The position numbers and the translations under genes were made by a program. From Pseudomonas sp. DTU_2021_1001937_2_SI_NGA_ILE_001 (GTDB lineage Bacteria; Pseudomonadota; Gammaproteobacteria; Pseudomonadales; Pseudomonadaceae), in NCBI RefSeq assembly GCF_032463525.1, contig NZ_CP135972.1:33863-97862 (forward strand): 64,000 bases of DNA, given 5' to 3'. Positions 25,298-34,295 of this stretch are shown one piece after another; position 1 is the stretch's first letter; the number at the start of each line of letters is the position of its first letter. The notes beneath the pieces are model-generated. The model saw only the letters and a list, made by a program, of their open reading frames with translations, had not been told where the DNA came from and ran no database searches.

Positions 25298-26326
25298 ATG
25301 ATTCGCGACGATCGCACTCCACCGGCAGGCTATGCCGACCCCGGTCATACCGCCACACAACCCATGACGCCCTTGCTCAAACGCATTTCCTGGAGCGCCA
25401 TCCTCGCCGGCGTGGTGCTGGCCATGATCGTTTCGCTACTGCTCAGCCTGCTGGGCACCGCCATCGGCAGCGCCAGCATCGACCCGTTGCAGGAAGCCAA
25501 CCCGGTCGCCGGGCTGGGCACCGGCGCCGGCATCTGGGTGGTGGTCAGCTCGGTAATCTCGCTGTTCGTCGGCGGCTGGGCGGCTGGCCGCCTGGCCCAG
25601 CGTGAAGGCGCCTTTCACGGCCTGCTGGTGTGGGCTTCGGTGTCGCTGATCACCGTTTACCTGGTGTCCAGCGCGGTCACCGGTGTGGTGCGCAGCGGCC
25701 TGAACCTGGCCGACAGCGGTCTGTCGGCGGTGGGCAGCGGCATCGCCCAGGTGGCCCCGGCACTGGGCGACAAGATCCAGGAGCAGATGAAACAGCAAGG
25801 CATCGATTTCAACCTCAACGACATCCAGAACGAAATCGAAACGGCCATGCGCCAGACCGGAAAACCGCAACTCAACCCCGACAACGTGCGCCAGGAGGCC
25901 GATGCTGCAGCGCAGGACGCACAGAACACCGCCGAGCGCAGCGCCAGTAATCCGCAACAGGCCGATGAACAGCTCGGTGGCCTGCTCGACCGTATCAAGG
26001 CCAAGGGCAACGAAGCCTGGGATGCCGCCGACCGCCAGGCACTGGTCAACCTGATCAAGGCTCGCGGCAACAAGACCGATGCCGAAGCCAACCAGATCGT
26101 CGACCAGGCCCAGGCCAGCTACCGCCAGGCCTACGCCAAGTACCAGGAACTCAAGGCGCAGGCCGAGCAGAAGGCCCGTGAAGCCGCCGAGGTGACCGCC
26201 AAGCGTGTCTCCCAGGCCTCCTGGGTGCTGCTGGTGACTTTGGTGATTTCCGGCCTGGTGGCGGCGGCCGCCGGCGTACTGGGTCGGCGTACCCAGCCGA
26301 GCGAACGCTGGGTGGGTAACTACTGA
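25298..26326 (+). CDS. Membrane protein with glycine-zipper helices and long coiled region (PhnA-like/CAP-Gly-annotated family)
   Basis: About 342 residues from ATG 25298, which has GAGG 9 nt upstream. An earlier in-frame ATG (25289) is too close to that site. Predicted helices are LLKRISWSAILAGVVLAMIV, GIWVVVSSVISLFVGGWAAG and VWASVSLITVYLVSSAVTGV near the N-terminus, plus WVLLVTLVISGLVAAAAGVL at the C-terminus. In between lies a soluble helical part of about 150 residues rich in Q, A, D and N. Proteins of this layout are common in Pseudomonas and are of unknown function; I do not recognise a catalytic motif. It is monocistronic. Confidence 0.65.
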   Translation: MIRDDRTPPAGYADPGHTATQPMTPLLKRISWSAILAGVVLAMIVSLLLSLLGTAIGSASIDPLQEANPVAGLGTGAGIWVVVSSVISLFVGGWAAGRLAQREGAFHGLLVWASVSLITVYLVSSAVTGVVRSGLNLADSGLSAVGSGIAQVAPALGDKIQEQMKQQGIDFNLNDIQNEIETAMRQTGKPQLNPDNVRQEADAAAQDAQNTAERSASNPQQADEQLGGLLDRIKAKGNEAWDAADRQALVNLIKARGNKTDAEANQIVDQAQASYRQAYAKYQELKAQAEQKAREAAEVTAKRVSQASWVLLVTLVISGLVAAAAGVLGRRTQPSERWVGNY

Positions 26327-26360
26327 GCCGGCGCGAAGACACAGGCCTGGAACCTGTTGC

Positions 26361-26421
26361 AGCGAGCTTGCTCGCGAAGGGCTTCACACCGATTAAAGCC
26401 TATTCGCGAGCAAGCTCGCTC
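26361..26421. repeat. REP doublet (facing pair)
   Basis: AGCGAGCTTGCTCGCGAAGG and ATTCGCGAGCAAGCTCGCTC face each other between two convergent genes. Confidence 0.85.
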
Positions 26422-26460
26422 AACAAGAGCAGAGCGCGCCGCCCGCCTAGCCGGTCAGGC

Positions 26461-26940
26461 TCACGGCTTGGCGCCCGTCAGCTGCTGCAGCTGCTGGTTG
26501 GCGCTGATCAACTGGTGGCGGTTGGCGGCCACGTCGGTCACGTCGTAGATCACCAGGCAGGTGTGGGTGATCTCACCGGTGGTGCCGCGCAGCGGAAACA
26601 GGCTGGTGTTCTGGTACATGAACGCTTCCTGGCCGGTGATCGGCTGGTAGTTCTTGAAACGCACCAGGTAGGGCCGCTGTTCCCAGATGGTGAACGCCGG
26701 CATGCCAAGGGTCACCACATTGTCGACCTTCTTGCGGAACCAGGCGGGGTTGACCTCCGGGAACAGCTCGAAGAACGACTTGCCGATGGCGTCGAAGGGG
26801 ATCACCCCGGAGCGGTTTTCCATGAAGGTGTTCCACACCTGCACCTGCAGGTCGCGGTCCATCACCACGATGCCCACGTCGATGTTCTGGGTAACGGCCA
26901 GCAGCCAGTGAAGCTCTTTGATATCGATAGGGTTGCTCAT
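26461..26940 (-). CDS. Single PAS-domain protein
   Basis: A 159-residue protein made of one PAS domain: IDVGIVVMDRDLQVQVWNTF as the first strands, FELFPEVN in the middle and GEITHTCLVIYDVTDVAANR as the last strands and exit helix. There is no output domain. Its gene starts 4 nt after the stop of the REC-CheC gene, so the two form an operon. A PAS sensor probably reports a redox or small-molecule signal to the response regulator or to an unlinked histidine kinase. The cofactor is not evident. Confidence 0.85.
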   Translation of the reverse strand: MSNPIDIKELHWLLAVTQNIDVGIVVMDRDLQVQVWNTFMENRSGVIPFDAIGKSFFELFPEVNPAWFRKKVDNVVTLGMPAFTIWEQRPYLVRFKNYQPITGQEAFMYQNTSLFPLRGTTGEITHTCLVIYDVTDVAANRHQLISANQQLQQLTGAKP

Positions 26941-26944
26941 CGGA

Positions 26945-27976
26945 TCAGCTCATCATGTAGGCGAGTTTGCGCGAGAGGCGCTCGACCGAATCTTCGGTGA
27001 ACAACATCAGCAGGTCGAAGTGGATGTTGTGGCCTTCCACGCTGTAGCTGACTTCCACGGCCAGGGTCTTCTTCCAGCGCTTCTGGTTGACGTCGATCAG
27101 GTCGCTGATGCCGCTCTGCTGGCCGAGGATCTGCGGGTGGCCCAGGGAGAATGGCACGTCGATCTGCTCGCCGATGCCGCTCAGGCAGGCACCGATGGCC
27201 AGGGTCGAGAGGTCCAGGAGCATTTCCATGTCGCTGTAGTCAGGCGAGTCGCCCTTCATCAGCCGGGCGATGTCGGCGGTTTCCGAGTCGTGCAGCAGCA
27301 ACAGCGCCTCGCCGGCGATGCCGCCACCGATGTACCCCTGGCACACGGCGGTCAGGCGCTGGCCACGGTCGGCATCGGCCAGGGCCATGTGCAGCTCGCC
27401 GACCTCCAGCATGTTGACGTTGGGCACCGGCAGCTGCACGAACACCCCCAGCACCTTGGCCAGCAGCGCCGCGGCGCGGCCCATGGCGACGTTGACGGTC
27501 TCGCGCATGGCGTCATTGAAACTGATGTTGCCCTCGGCACCCGCCGGCACCTGGCGCGCCACCGGGGCCGCTGGCGCTTGGGTCGGCGCGGGCTGGGGCC
27601 TGGCCTCGGCGATCAGCCCGAGACGCTGCAGGGTGGCCTGCAGCTCGACCGGCTCGGCCGGCTTCTTCAGGAACGCCAGGGCGCCCAGTTCCATCACTCG
27701 GCGTACGGCTTCGTCCTGGACGTCGCCAGACACCACGATAACCTTGGGCTCCAACCCTTCGGCGCGCATCGCCGCCAGGGTCTGGTAGCCGTCCATCACC
27801 GGCATGGTCAGGTCCAGCAGCATGACCTCGGCCAAGCCGTTGCGCACTGCCTGCAAACCTTCCAGGCCATTGTTGGCCATGGTCACCGACACCTCCCATT
27901 CGGGTGGCAGGGCCCGGAGCAATTGCTTGCGCGCCATGTTCGAGTCATCACAGATCACTAGCGCAGTCGTGGGCAT
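26945..27976 (-). CDS. Response regulator with REC and CheC/CheX-like phosphatase domains
   Basis: About 343 residues from ATG 27976 (MPTTALVICDDSNMARKQLL). The residues encoded upstream of this ATG lack domain character. REC spans 1-120, with the acidic pair in ICDDS, the phospho-acceptor Asp in VMLLDLTMPVMDG, the Thr/Ser in VVSGD and the Lys in FLKKP. A Pro/Ala linker joins it to a C-terminal CheC-like domain (about 170-343) containing FNDAMRETVNVAMGRAAALL and the second helix pair MLLDLSTLAIGACLSGIGEQ. CheC-type domains dephosphorylate CheY-P, so this may be a phosphorylation-controlled phosphatase in chemotaxis or biofilm control. It is followed 4 nt later by the PAS gene. Confidence 0.87.
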   Translation of the reverse strand: MPTTALVICDDSNMARKQLLRALPPEWEVSVTMANNGLEGLQAVRNGLAEVMLLDLTMPVMDGYQTLAAMRAEGLEPKVIVVSGDVQDEAVRRVMELGALAFLKKPAEPVELQATLQRLGLIAEARPQPAPTQAPAAPVARQVPAGAEGNISFNDAMRETVNVAMGRAAALLAKVLGVFVQLPVPNVNMLEVGELHMALADADRGQRLTAVCQGYIGGGIAGEALLLLHDSETADIARLMKGDSPDYSDMEMLLDLSTLAIGACLSGIGEQIDVPFSLGHPQILGQQSGISDLIDVNQKRWKKTLAVEVSYSVEGHNIHFDLLMLFTEDSVERLSRKLAYMMS

Positions 27977-28319
27977 CGCGTGGTTTCTCACTACAGGTAA
28001 AGTTTCAGCCGAAAGCGGGGCGCATGATCGACGGCTCGGGTGAAGCGCATTGCACGGCAGCCTATAACACTCCCTCCTGACTGCGAAGGGGACGGCGAAT
28101 GGAAATTTCAGTGTTAATACCACTGTAGCGAAAAATACCCGACCCGCTATCGCAGGGCGTCAGTGCAACACGCACCGGCGCCGCCCCTCTAATCGGTGGT
28201 TATTAGCCACACCTCATTGCCCTTCACTAATCCGTTACCCCGATCACGCGCTATTCATCAACCGTGCAATACCCCGGTATCTAATCGGTGCCTCTTACGG
28301 CGGTCATGAATTCATATTT

Positions 28320-28329
28320 TTGGCGCCAA
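28320..28329. promoter_or_regulatory. Palindrome TTGGCGCCAA, also found upstream of the curli operon
   Basis: TTTTTGGCGCCAAGAT is embedded in A/T-rich DNA. TTTGGCGCCAGC (41841-41852) and TTTGACGCCAAA (41956-41967) lie upstream of csgE. It may be a site for a common regulator. Confidence 0.4.
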
Positions 28330-28523
28330 GATAAAGTCTCCAATCCCTCATCAATGCCCCCTCCCTCCGCCAAAAAACTTCCAATACCTTCAAAAAATAT
28401 ATTTAAATTCAAATAGATACCGATTGTTAGGAAGCATCGAAAAAGCGCCTGTATTTCAAACAGGAATCTTTCCGCACTTCAAACAGCTGTTTTCAAAAAG
28501 TTTTTAAACGCCCCATTATCGTT

Positions 28524-28552
28524 TTGCATTGACGCCCATAAAGGTGAATAAT
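28524..28552 (+). promoter_or_regulatory. Candidate sigma-70 promoter of the NGR-type operon
   Basis: TTGCAT, 17 bp, AATAAT. It is preceded by A/T-rich DNA. If it is used, transcription starts near 28559, about 165 nt before the first gene. Confidence 0.4.
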
Positions 28553-28723
28553 CCGCGCGCTATGGGGCTCTTCAAACGTCCTGTTTTTAATCGAGCGTGC
28601 CTTCCCGCTTTAACACGTTCGCCGAATGCCTATTCATTTATCACCGGTGGCCCGCCTCCTTGGCGAAGCGGCGCCGTGCTTGTCAGTGCAACATCTGTTG
28701 CCGGGGAGGCCATCATCAACCGT

Positions 28724-29911
28724 TTGCGTATTCTTTCGATCTTCGGCACCCGCCCCGAGGCCATCAAGATGGCGCCGCTGGTCAAGGCACTGGCGGCCGA
28801 GCCGAGCCTGGAGTCACGCGTCTGCATCACCGGCCAGCACCAGCAGATGCTCGACCAGGTCATGGACCTGTTCGGCCTCAAGGCGCACTGCCGGCTGGAC
28901 GTGATGCGCCCGAACCAGAGCCTCAACAGCCTGACCGCCGCGCTGTTCGACGCCATCGACCCGCTGCTCGAAGCCGAACGACCTGACCGCGTGCTGGTGC
29001 ACGGCGACACCACCACGGCCCTGGTCGCCGCCATGGCGGCCTTCCACCGGCGCATTCCGGTCGGGCATGTCGAAGCCGGGCTGCGCACCGGCGACCTCCG
29101 CCAGCCCTGGCCGGAAGAAATGAACCGGCGCAGCATCGACCTGATCGCCGACCAACTGTTCGCGCCTACCGCCGAGTCCCGCTGCAACCTGCTCGACGAA
29201 CGCCTCGCCGGGCAGATCTGGGTCACCGGCAATACCGTCATCGATGCCCTGCAGAAAACCGCCCGACGCATCGACGACGATGATCACCTGCGCCAGCGCC
29301 TGGACAACCGCTTCGGCTTCCTGCAGCCCGGGCGCAGGCTGCTGCTGGTCACCGGCCATCGGCGGGAGAATTTCGGCGAGGGCCTGCGCCACATCTGCCA
29401 GGCCCTGCGCCGCCTGGCACAACGCGCCGACCTGCAGATCGTCTACCCGCTGCACCTGAACCCCAACGTCAAGGGCCCGGTCACCGAGCAGCTCGGCGGG
29501 CTGCACAACGTGCACCTGATCGAGCCGCAGGACTACCTGTCCTTCGTGCGTTTGATGCAGCGCGCCCACGTGGTGCTCACCGACTCCGGCGGCGTACAGG
29601 AAGAGGCGCCGACGCTGGGCAAGCCGGTGCTGGTGATGCGCGATGTCACCGAGCGCCCCGAAGCCGTGGCCGCCGGCACCGCGCGCCTGGTCGGCACCTC
29701 GACGCAGTCCATCGAACAGGGGGTCAGCGCACTGCTCGACGACGAGGCGCTGTGGCGCCAGAGCGCCCAGGCCTGCAACCCCTATGGCGACGGCCAGGCC
29801 AGTGCGCGGATCGTCGATGCCCTGCTGGGCCGCCCGGTCAGCGAGTTCGCCGTGCGTATGCCACAGGCGGCGCAGCCGCTGGCTGTGCCAGGCCAGACCG
29901 TGCCCGGTTGA
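28724..29911 (+). CDS. wecB: UDP-N-acetylglucosamine 2-epimerase (non-hydrolysing)
   Basis: About 395 residues converting UDP-GlcNAc to UDP-ManNAc. ILSIFGTRPEAIKMAPLVKA is the diagnostic start. HGDTTTALVAAMAAFH, VGHVEAGLRTGDL-PWPEE, LVTGHRRENFGEG and SGGVQEEAPTLGKPVLVMR are all present. The frame is open far upstream, but homology begins at LRILSIFGT. TTG 28724 is therefore taken as the start, with GGGGAGG 14 nt upstream; the spacing is long and GTG 28677 is an alternative. It heads an operon with a BcsB-like protein, NfrB, NfrA and a YbcH-like protein, so it probably supplies UDP-ManNAc to that polysaccharide. In E. coli the N4 glycan receptor also needs WecB, but there wecB is unlinked. Confidence 0.88.
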   Translation: MRILSIFGTRPEAIKMAPLVKALAAEPSLESRVCITGQHQQMLDQVMDLFGLKAHCRLDVMRPNQSLNSLTAALFDAIDPLLEAERPDRVLVHGDTTTALVAAMAAFHRRIPVGHVEAGLRTGDLRQPWPEEMNRRSIDLIADQLFAPTAESRCNLLDERLAGQIWVTGNTVIDALQKTARRIDDDDHLRQRLDNRFGFLQPGRRLLLVTGHRRENFGEGLRHICQALRRLAQRADLQIVYPLHLNPNVKGPVTEQLGGLHNVHLIEPQDYLSFVRLMQRAHVVLTDSGGVQEEAPTLGKPVLVMRDVTERPEAVAAGTARLVGTSTQSIEQGVSALLDDEALWRQSAQACNPYGDGQASARIVDALLGRPVSEFAVRMPQAAQPLAVPGQTVPG

Positions 29912-29970
29912 GCGCCTGCACAGCCCCCCGTTTCAGAAGATCCGCTTTCCACTTGTTCGAGACTCTTGCG

Positions 29971-32175
29971 ATGACATTCATTCCCCAGGGCGTGGCCCGT
30001 GTCCTGGCCAGCGCGGCCGGCCTGTTGATGCTGGCGCCCGGCGCCGTGCTGGCTGCCGACAGCCCGCTCAGCCAAGCCCTGGCACAGCTCGATGCCAACC
30101 TGCGCCAGGAACGTGAGATCAGCCTCAAAGACCTGGGCATCCGCGACGCCATCGTGCTCAGTACCGAGGCCGCCAAGCGCGAGCTGTATCTGCCGGTGCC
30201 GGCCGGTATCCCGCTCAGCGATGCCACGCTGAACTTCAACGCCAGCTACCTGAACAGCGAACGTGGGCGCAACACCCTGCTGCTGTCGCTGGACGGCTAC
30301 CCGGTCAACGCCCAGGGCCTGAACGACCCGCAGGGCGATGCCAGCGTGACCCTGGGCGTCGACAAGAGCGCCCGGCCGAGCGGCTCGGTGCGTCTGGGCA
30401 TGGCCTGGTCGGCGAGCACCTCGCAGGCGCTGTGCGAGGACGAACGCGCCATCGGTAACGTGTTGCGCGTCGAGCCCGACACACGCCTGCGCTACAGCTA
30501 CGATGCCAGCCAGCTGCACGACATCGGCGTGGCCTGGAATGCCCTGCCCGGCCAACCCGGCCTGCTGGTCGCCCCTGGCCCGCTGTCGACCGCCAGTTTC
30601 GACGCCGCCTGGCGTCTGGGCGTGGCCCTGGAACGCGTCGGCAAGCAGGCGCGGATCCTGCCGCTGCCGGCGGTGGGCGACACCTTGCTGCTGGACGGGC
30701 TGAAGGTGCCCGAGGCGCTGCGCAGCGTGCCGGCCTTCGCCAGCCTCAACGGCCAGGGCCGCTACACCCTGCAGAACGTCGCCGAGGTCGGTGCCCTGCT
30801 GGTGCTCGGCCAGACCGCGAACGTGCAGGCCGACCTGGCGGTCGCCGACGCGCAGCTGAGCCAGGCCCTCGACGCGGCCCTGGAGGCCTTGCAGGCCCAG
30901 GTGCAGGCGGTCGATGCCCAGGCCGCGCGCGCACTGGGCAAATGGCGCGAGCGGCACCTGCAGGCCAGCGTGCAGGCGCTGGGCCAGGACGACATCCGCC
31001 TGGCGATGCTCGGCAGCCGTCCAGTGCTGTCGATCGCCCCCGGGGCCACCGGCAAAGCCATCAGCCTGCTCGATGCGGCCTGGAATCGCCTGGCGCGCAG
31101 CAGCCAGCTGAGCATCGCCCAGGCGCAACGACCGCCGAGCCAGGACGGGCGCATCGCCCTGGCCAGCCTGGGCACCCAACCGGCCACCCTGCAAGTGCTG
31201 TCGAGCGGCGACTGGACCACCACCTTCCCGCTCGGCTACGTGGCCGGTGACGGTCGCCTGCCGGTCCGTGCGGTGATCGACGTGACCGCCGCACCAGGAG
31301 CCTCGGACACCGCGCCGGTGCTGTCGCTGTTTCTCAACGACTACCTGATCGGCGCCGCGCAACTGGTCACCGATGGCCAGCAACAGCGCCTGGAGGCGCG
31401 TATCCCGGCCTATGCCCTGGGCTCGCGCAACGTGCTGCGAGTGTTCTTCCAGCGCCAGCCGGTCAGCAACCGCTGCCGGGAAACCCCGCAGGCCTTCCCC
31501 GTCACCGTACTGCCGACCAGTCACCTGGTACTGGAGCCGGCCACGCCGAGCGCCAACTTCGCCGGCATGGCCGCGCGCTTCGCCGGCGACAGCCAGGTCC
31601 TGGTGCCGCAGGCCTGGCTGGAACAGGCCGCCAGCCGCCTGCCGACGCTCATCAAGGTGGCCGACGCCACAGGCGTTTCGCCCTTACACGCGCAACTGCA
31701 GGTGCAGGCTGCCGGTCCCGCGCAGCTGACCCCGGAGCGCCCGTTCCTGGCCTTCGACCTGCCCCCCAAGGACACCGAGCTGGCCGTCCAGGCCGACGCC
31801 CAGGGCCGCTTGCTGATCAAGCACAAGGCCGAACCCTGGCTGCAGATCCAGCCCCTGGACCAACTGGCCGCCCTGCAGGTGATCGATGCCGGCCAGCAGC
31901 ATGGGGTGCTCTACACCAGCCTGGGCGCACACCCGGCCGCCCCTGAGAAAGCCCTGCTGCTGGGCCGTGGCGATGCCTCGATCATCGGCGCCGAAGGCTC
32001 ACTGGCGACCTTCAGCACCCAGGACCCGAACGGCAACCTGCTGGTGCAGGCCAACGAGCCGGTAGGCCTGGACGCCTGGCGCCAGCCTTCGCGGCTGTGG
32101 CTGATTCCCGGTGCGCTGCTGGCCCTGCTGGTCATCGTGCTGGCCGGCCGCCGTGCGCGGCGCAAGCGTCAGTAG
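29971..32175 (+). CDS. BcsB-like periplasmic polysaccharide-synthase subunit, membrane anchored
   Basis: About 734 residues with an N-terminal signal peptide (MTFIPQGVARVLASAAGLLM, cleaved near VLAA-D) and a single C-terminal transmembrane helix (LWLIPGALLALLVIVLAG) before a basic tail. The body has the BcsB plan of alternating carbohydrate-binding-like and flavodoxin-like domains. Jelly-roll-type strands such as ATLNFNASYLNSERGRNTLL and LSLFLNDYLIGAAQLV appear, and FPVTVLPTSHLVL resembles the BcsB segment before the last domain. BcsB guides cellulose through the periplasm and activates BcsA by its membrane anchor. Here it sits between WecB and an NfrB synthase, 11 nt before the latter, and should play the same part for another polymer. 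The family assignment is by pattern, not alignment. Confidence 0.7.
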   Translation: MTFIPQGVARVLASAAGLLMLAPGAVLAADSPLSQALAQLDANLRQEREISLKDLGIRDAIVLSTEAAKRELYLPVPAGIPLSDATLNFNASYLNSERGRNTLLLSLDGYPVNAQGLNDPQGDASVTLGVDKSARPSGSVRLGMAWSASTSQALCEDERAIGNVLRVEPDTRLRYSYDASQLHDIGVAWNALPGQPGLLVAPGPLSTASFDAAWRLGVALERVGKQARILPLPAVGDTLLLDGLKVPEALRSVPAFASLNGQGRYTLQNVAEVGALLVLGQTANVQADLAVADAQLSQALDAALEALQAQVQAVDAQAARALGKWRERHLQASVQALGQDDIRLAMLGSRPVLSIAPGATGKAISLLDAAWNRLARSSQLSIAQAQRPPSQDGRIALASLGTQPATLQVLSSGDWTTTFPLGYVAGDGRLPVRAVIDVTAAPGASDTAPVLSLFLNDYLIGAAQLVTDGQQQRLEARIPAYALGSRNVLRVFFQRQPVSNRCRETPQAFPVTVLPTSHLVLEPATPSANFAGMAARFAGDSQVLVPQAWLEQAASRLPTLIKVADATGVSPLHAQLQVQAAGPAQLTPERPFLAFDLPPKDTELAVQADAQGRLLIKHKAEPWLQIQPLDQLAALQVIDAGQQHGVLYTSLGAHPAAPEKALLLGRGDASIIGAEGSLATFSTQDPNGNLLVQANEPVGLDAWRQPSRLWLIPGALLALLVIVLAGRRARRKRQ

Positions 32176-32186
32176 ATGCAGCGGTC

Positions 32187-34295
32187 ATGACCTCGCTCTA
32201 CTGGCCCTACTGGCTGGCCCATTACTACAGCTTCCTGGAGGCCGCGACCCTGGTGGTCGCGGTGCTGATCCTGATTTCTGCCCTGGACGACCTGTTCGTC
32301 GACCTGTGGTACTGGGCCCGGCGCCTGTATCGCAAGTTCACCGCCGAGCGCCAGTTCCGCCCGCTGAGCGAGGCGCAGCTGCTGGCCAAGGAAGAGCAGC
32401 CGCTGGCGATCATGGTCCCGGCCTGGCTGGAATACGACGTCATCGCACCGATGATCGAGAACATGGTCTCGACACTGGACTACCGCAACTACGTGGTCTT
32501 CGTCGGCACCTACGTCAACGATCAGCGCACCATCGACGAGGTCGAACGCATGCGCCGGCGCTACCGGCTATTGCATCGCGTCGAGGTGCCGCACGCCGGC
32601 CCCACCTGCAAGGCCGACTGCCTGAACTGGGTGATCCAGGCGATCTTCCTGCACGAGAAGACCCATGGCATGACCTTCGCCGGCGTGGTGCTGCACGACA
32701 GCGAAGACGTGCTGCACCCGCTGGAGCTGCGCCTGTTCAACTACCTGCTGCCACGCAAGGACATGATCCAGCTGCCGGTGGTGTCGCTGGAGCGCAACTG
32801 GTACGAATGGGTGGCCGGCACCTACATGGACGAGTTCGCCGAATGGCACGGCAAGGACCTGGTGGTGCGCGAGAGCCTCACCGACACCGTGCCGTCGGCC
32901 GGCGTGGGCACCTGTTTCTCGCACCGCGCCCTGCAGGTGTTGGCGGCGGAAAACCAGAACCAGCCGTTCAACACCGACAGCCTCACCGAAGACTACGACG
33001 TGGGTGCACGCCTGGCCCGGCACGGCATGAACGCGATCTTCGTGCGCTTCCCGGTGCAGTACCGCATCCTGCGTAAGTCGTGGTTCCGAGCGCCCTACGA
33101 AACCACCCTGACCATGCCGCTGTGCGTGCGCGAGTTCTTCCCCGACACCTTCCGCACGGCGTTTCGCCAGAAGGCCCGCTGGACTCTGGGCATCGGCCTG
33201 CAGGGCTGGGAGCAGATGGGCTGGAGCGGTTCGCTGGCCAACCGCTACCTGTTGTTCCGCGACCGCAAGGGGCTGGTCACCTCGTTCGTCAGCATCATCA
33301 CCTACGTGATCCTCCTGCAGGTGCTGGTGCTGCTGGTGCTGAGTTACACCCGCCTGTGGACGGTGAGCTTCCCGACCCTGTTCGACAGCAGCCGCCTGGT
33401 CGAGCTGTTGCTGGTCGCCAACCTGTTCTCGTTGGCCTGGCGCATGGCCCACCGTGTCTACTTCACCACCGTGCTGTACGGCTGGCAGCACGGCCTGCTG
33501 TCGATACCGCGGATGATCATCGGCAACTTCGTCAACTTCATGGCAGCCGCACGGGCCTGGCGCATGTTCCTGATCGGCAAGCTGCTGGGCCGCAAGCTGG
33601 CCTGGGACAAGACCATGCACGACTTTCCGTCCACCGACCTGGTGGCCATCGCGCCGCGCAAGCTGGGCAACCTGCTGGTGTCGTGGCAGGCGATCAGCGA
33701 CGAAACCCTGCAGGCCGCACTGGCCGAACAGAAAGACCGCCCCTTGCCGCTGGGACGCATCCTGCTGGGCCGCGGCTGGCTGGACGACGAGACCCTGGCC
33801 GAGGCCATCGCCTTCCAGAGCGACCTGCCGCGTGTCTACGACCTGGCGAATCATCGGCATGAAGACCGCGCCAACGATGAGCACCTGCGGCGCTGGCGCG
33901 CCGTGGCGCTGAGCCCCGACGCCCAGGGCCGGCCGCGCATCGCGGTGACCAGCCCGCTGCCCGCCGAAGGCCTGCAGCAGCTGACCACGCAACTGGGCGC
34001 CGAGCCCGCGCAGCTGATTGCCCGGGAAAGCGAGATCACCGCCTGCCTGCGTGAACTGGGCAGCACCCCGGACGGCGCGCCGCCGGCCGCCAGCGCGCCG
34101 CTGCTCGGCGACCTGTTGATCGAATCCGGGCAGATCGACCGCCGTGTGTTCGACGACGCGATGCTCCACTACCGGCCGGACGAACATGGCCGTATCGGTG
34201 ATTACCTGGTGGGCATCGGCGTGCTGTCGCGTGAGGTCATCGACCAGGCGGTGGCGCGCCAGTACCGTTTCGCCCCGCAGGAGCCTGTCTCATGA
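32187..34295 (+). CDS. nfrB: NfrB-type inner-membrane glycosyltransferase with c-di-GMP-binding MshEN domain
   Basis: About 702 residues. A first membrane helix (about 15-33) precedes a GT2 domain with LAIMVPAWLEYDVIAPMIEN, the metal-binding HDSEDVLHPLELRL, the TEDYDVGARLARHG acceptor motif and the QKARWTLG (QxxRW) gate typical of processive synthases. Three membrane helices follow (about 370-470). The last 190 residues carry two good MshEN motifs, PLGRILLGRGWLDDETLAEA and RIGDYLVGIGVLSREVIDQA, plus a weaker LLGDLLIESGQIDRRVF copy. These are the RLGxxL...G...L...Q signatures of c-di-GMP binding. E. coli NfrB makes the N4 glycan receptor under c-di-GMP control. It overlaps nfrA by ATGA. Confidence 0.88.
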   Translation: MTSLYWPYWLAHYYSFLEAATLVVAVLILISALDDLFVDLWYWARRLYRKFTAERQFRPLSEAQLLAKEEQPLAIMVPAWLEYDVIAPMIENMVSTLDYRNYVVFVGTYVNDQRTIDEVERMRRRYRLLHRVEVPHAGPTCKADCLNWVIQAIFLHEKTHGMTFAGVVLHDSEDVLHPLELRLFNYLLPRKDMIQLPVVSLERNWYEWVAGTYMDEFAEWHGKDLVVRESLTDTVPSAGVGTCFSHRALQVLAAENQNQPFNTDSLTEDYDVGARLARHGMNAIFVRFPVQYRILRKSWFRAPYETTLTMPLCVREFFPDTFRTAFRQKARWTLGIGLQGWEQMGWSGSLANRYLLFRDRKGLVTSFVSIITYVILLQVLVLLVLSYTRLWTVSFPTLFDSSRLVELLLVANLFSLAWRMAHRVYFTTVLYGWQHGLLSIPRMIIGNFVNFMAAARAWRMFLIGKLLGRKLAWDKTMHDFPSTDLVAIAPRKLGNLLVSWQAISDETLQAALAEQKDRPLPLGRILLGRGWLDDETLAEAIAFQSDLPRVYDLANHRHEDRANDEHLRRWRAVALSPDAQGRPRIAVTSPLPAEGLQQLTTQLGAEPAQLIARESEITACLRELGSTPDGAPPAASAPLLGDLLIESGQIDRRVFDDAMLHYRPDEHGRIGDYLVGIGVLSREVIDQAVARQYRFAPQEPVS

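Larger units (their letters stand above)
27977..28723. other. Long intergenic region upstream of the exopolysaccharide operon
   Basis: About 750 bp with no convincing gene on either strand. The middle (28360-28520) is unusually A/T-rich (AAAAAATATATTTAAATTCA). It includes the palindrome TTGGCGCCAA at 28320-28329 and a likely promoter at 28524-28552. Such length fits a heavily regulated surface-polysaccharide promoter. Confidence 0.5.

Noticed and set aside
28114..28123. TTAATACCAC, resembling the left half of the tus-flanking repeat
   Set aside because: Only 10 bp match and there is no symmetric partner or replicon gene nearby; probably chance.
28529..28723. Extended N-terminus (65 residues) for the WecB protein from ATG 28529
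   Set aside because: This region overlaps the likely promoter and shows no similarity to epimerases, which begin at the RILSIFGTRPEA segment.
32568..34187. A 539-residue minus-strand frame opposite nfrB
   Set aside because: Composition rich in Q, V, G and H without motifs. nfrB on the other strand has clear GT2 and MshEN signatures.
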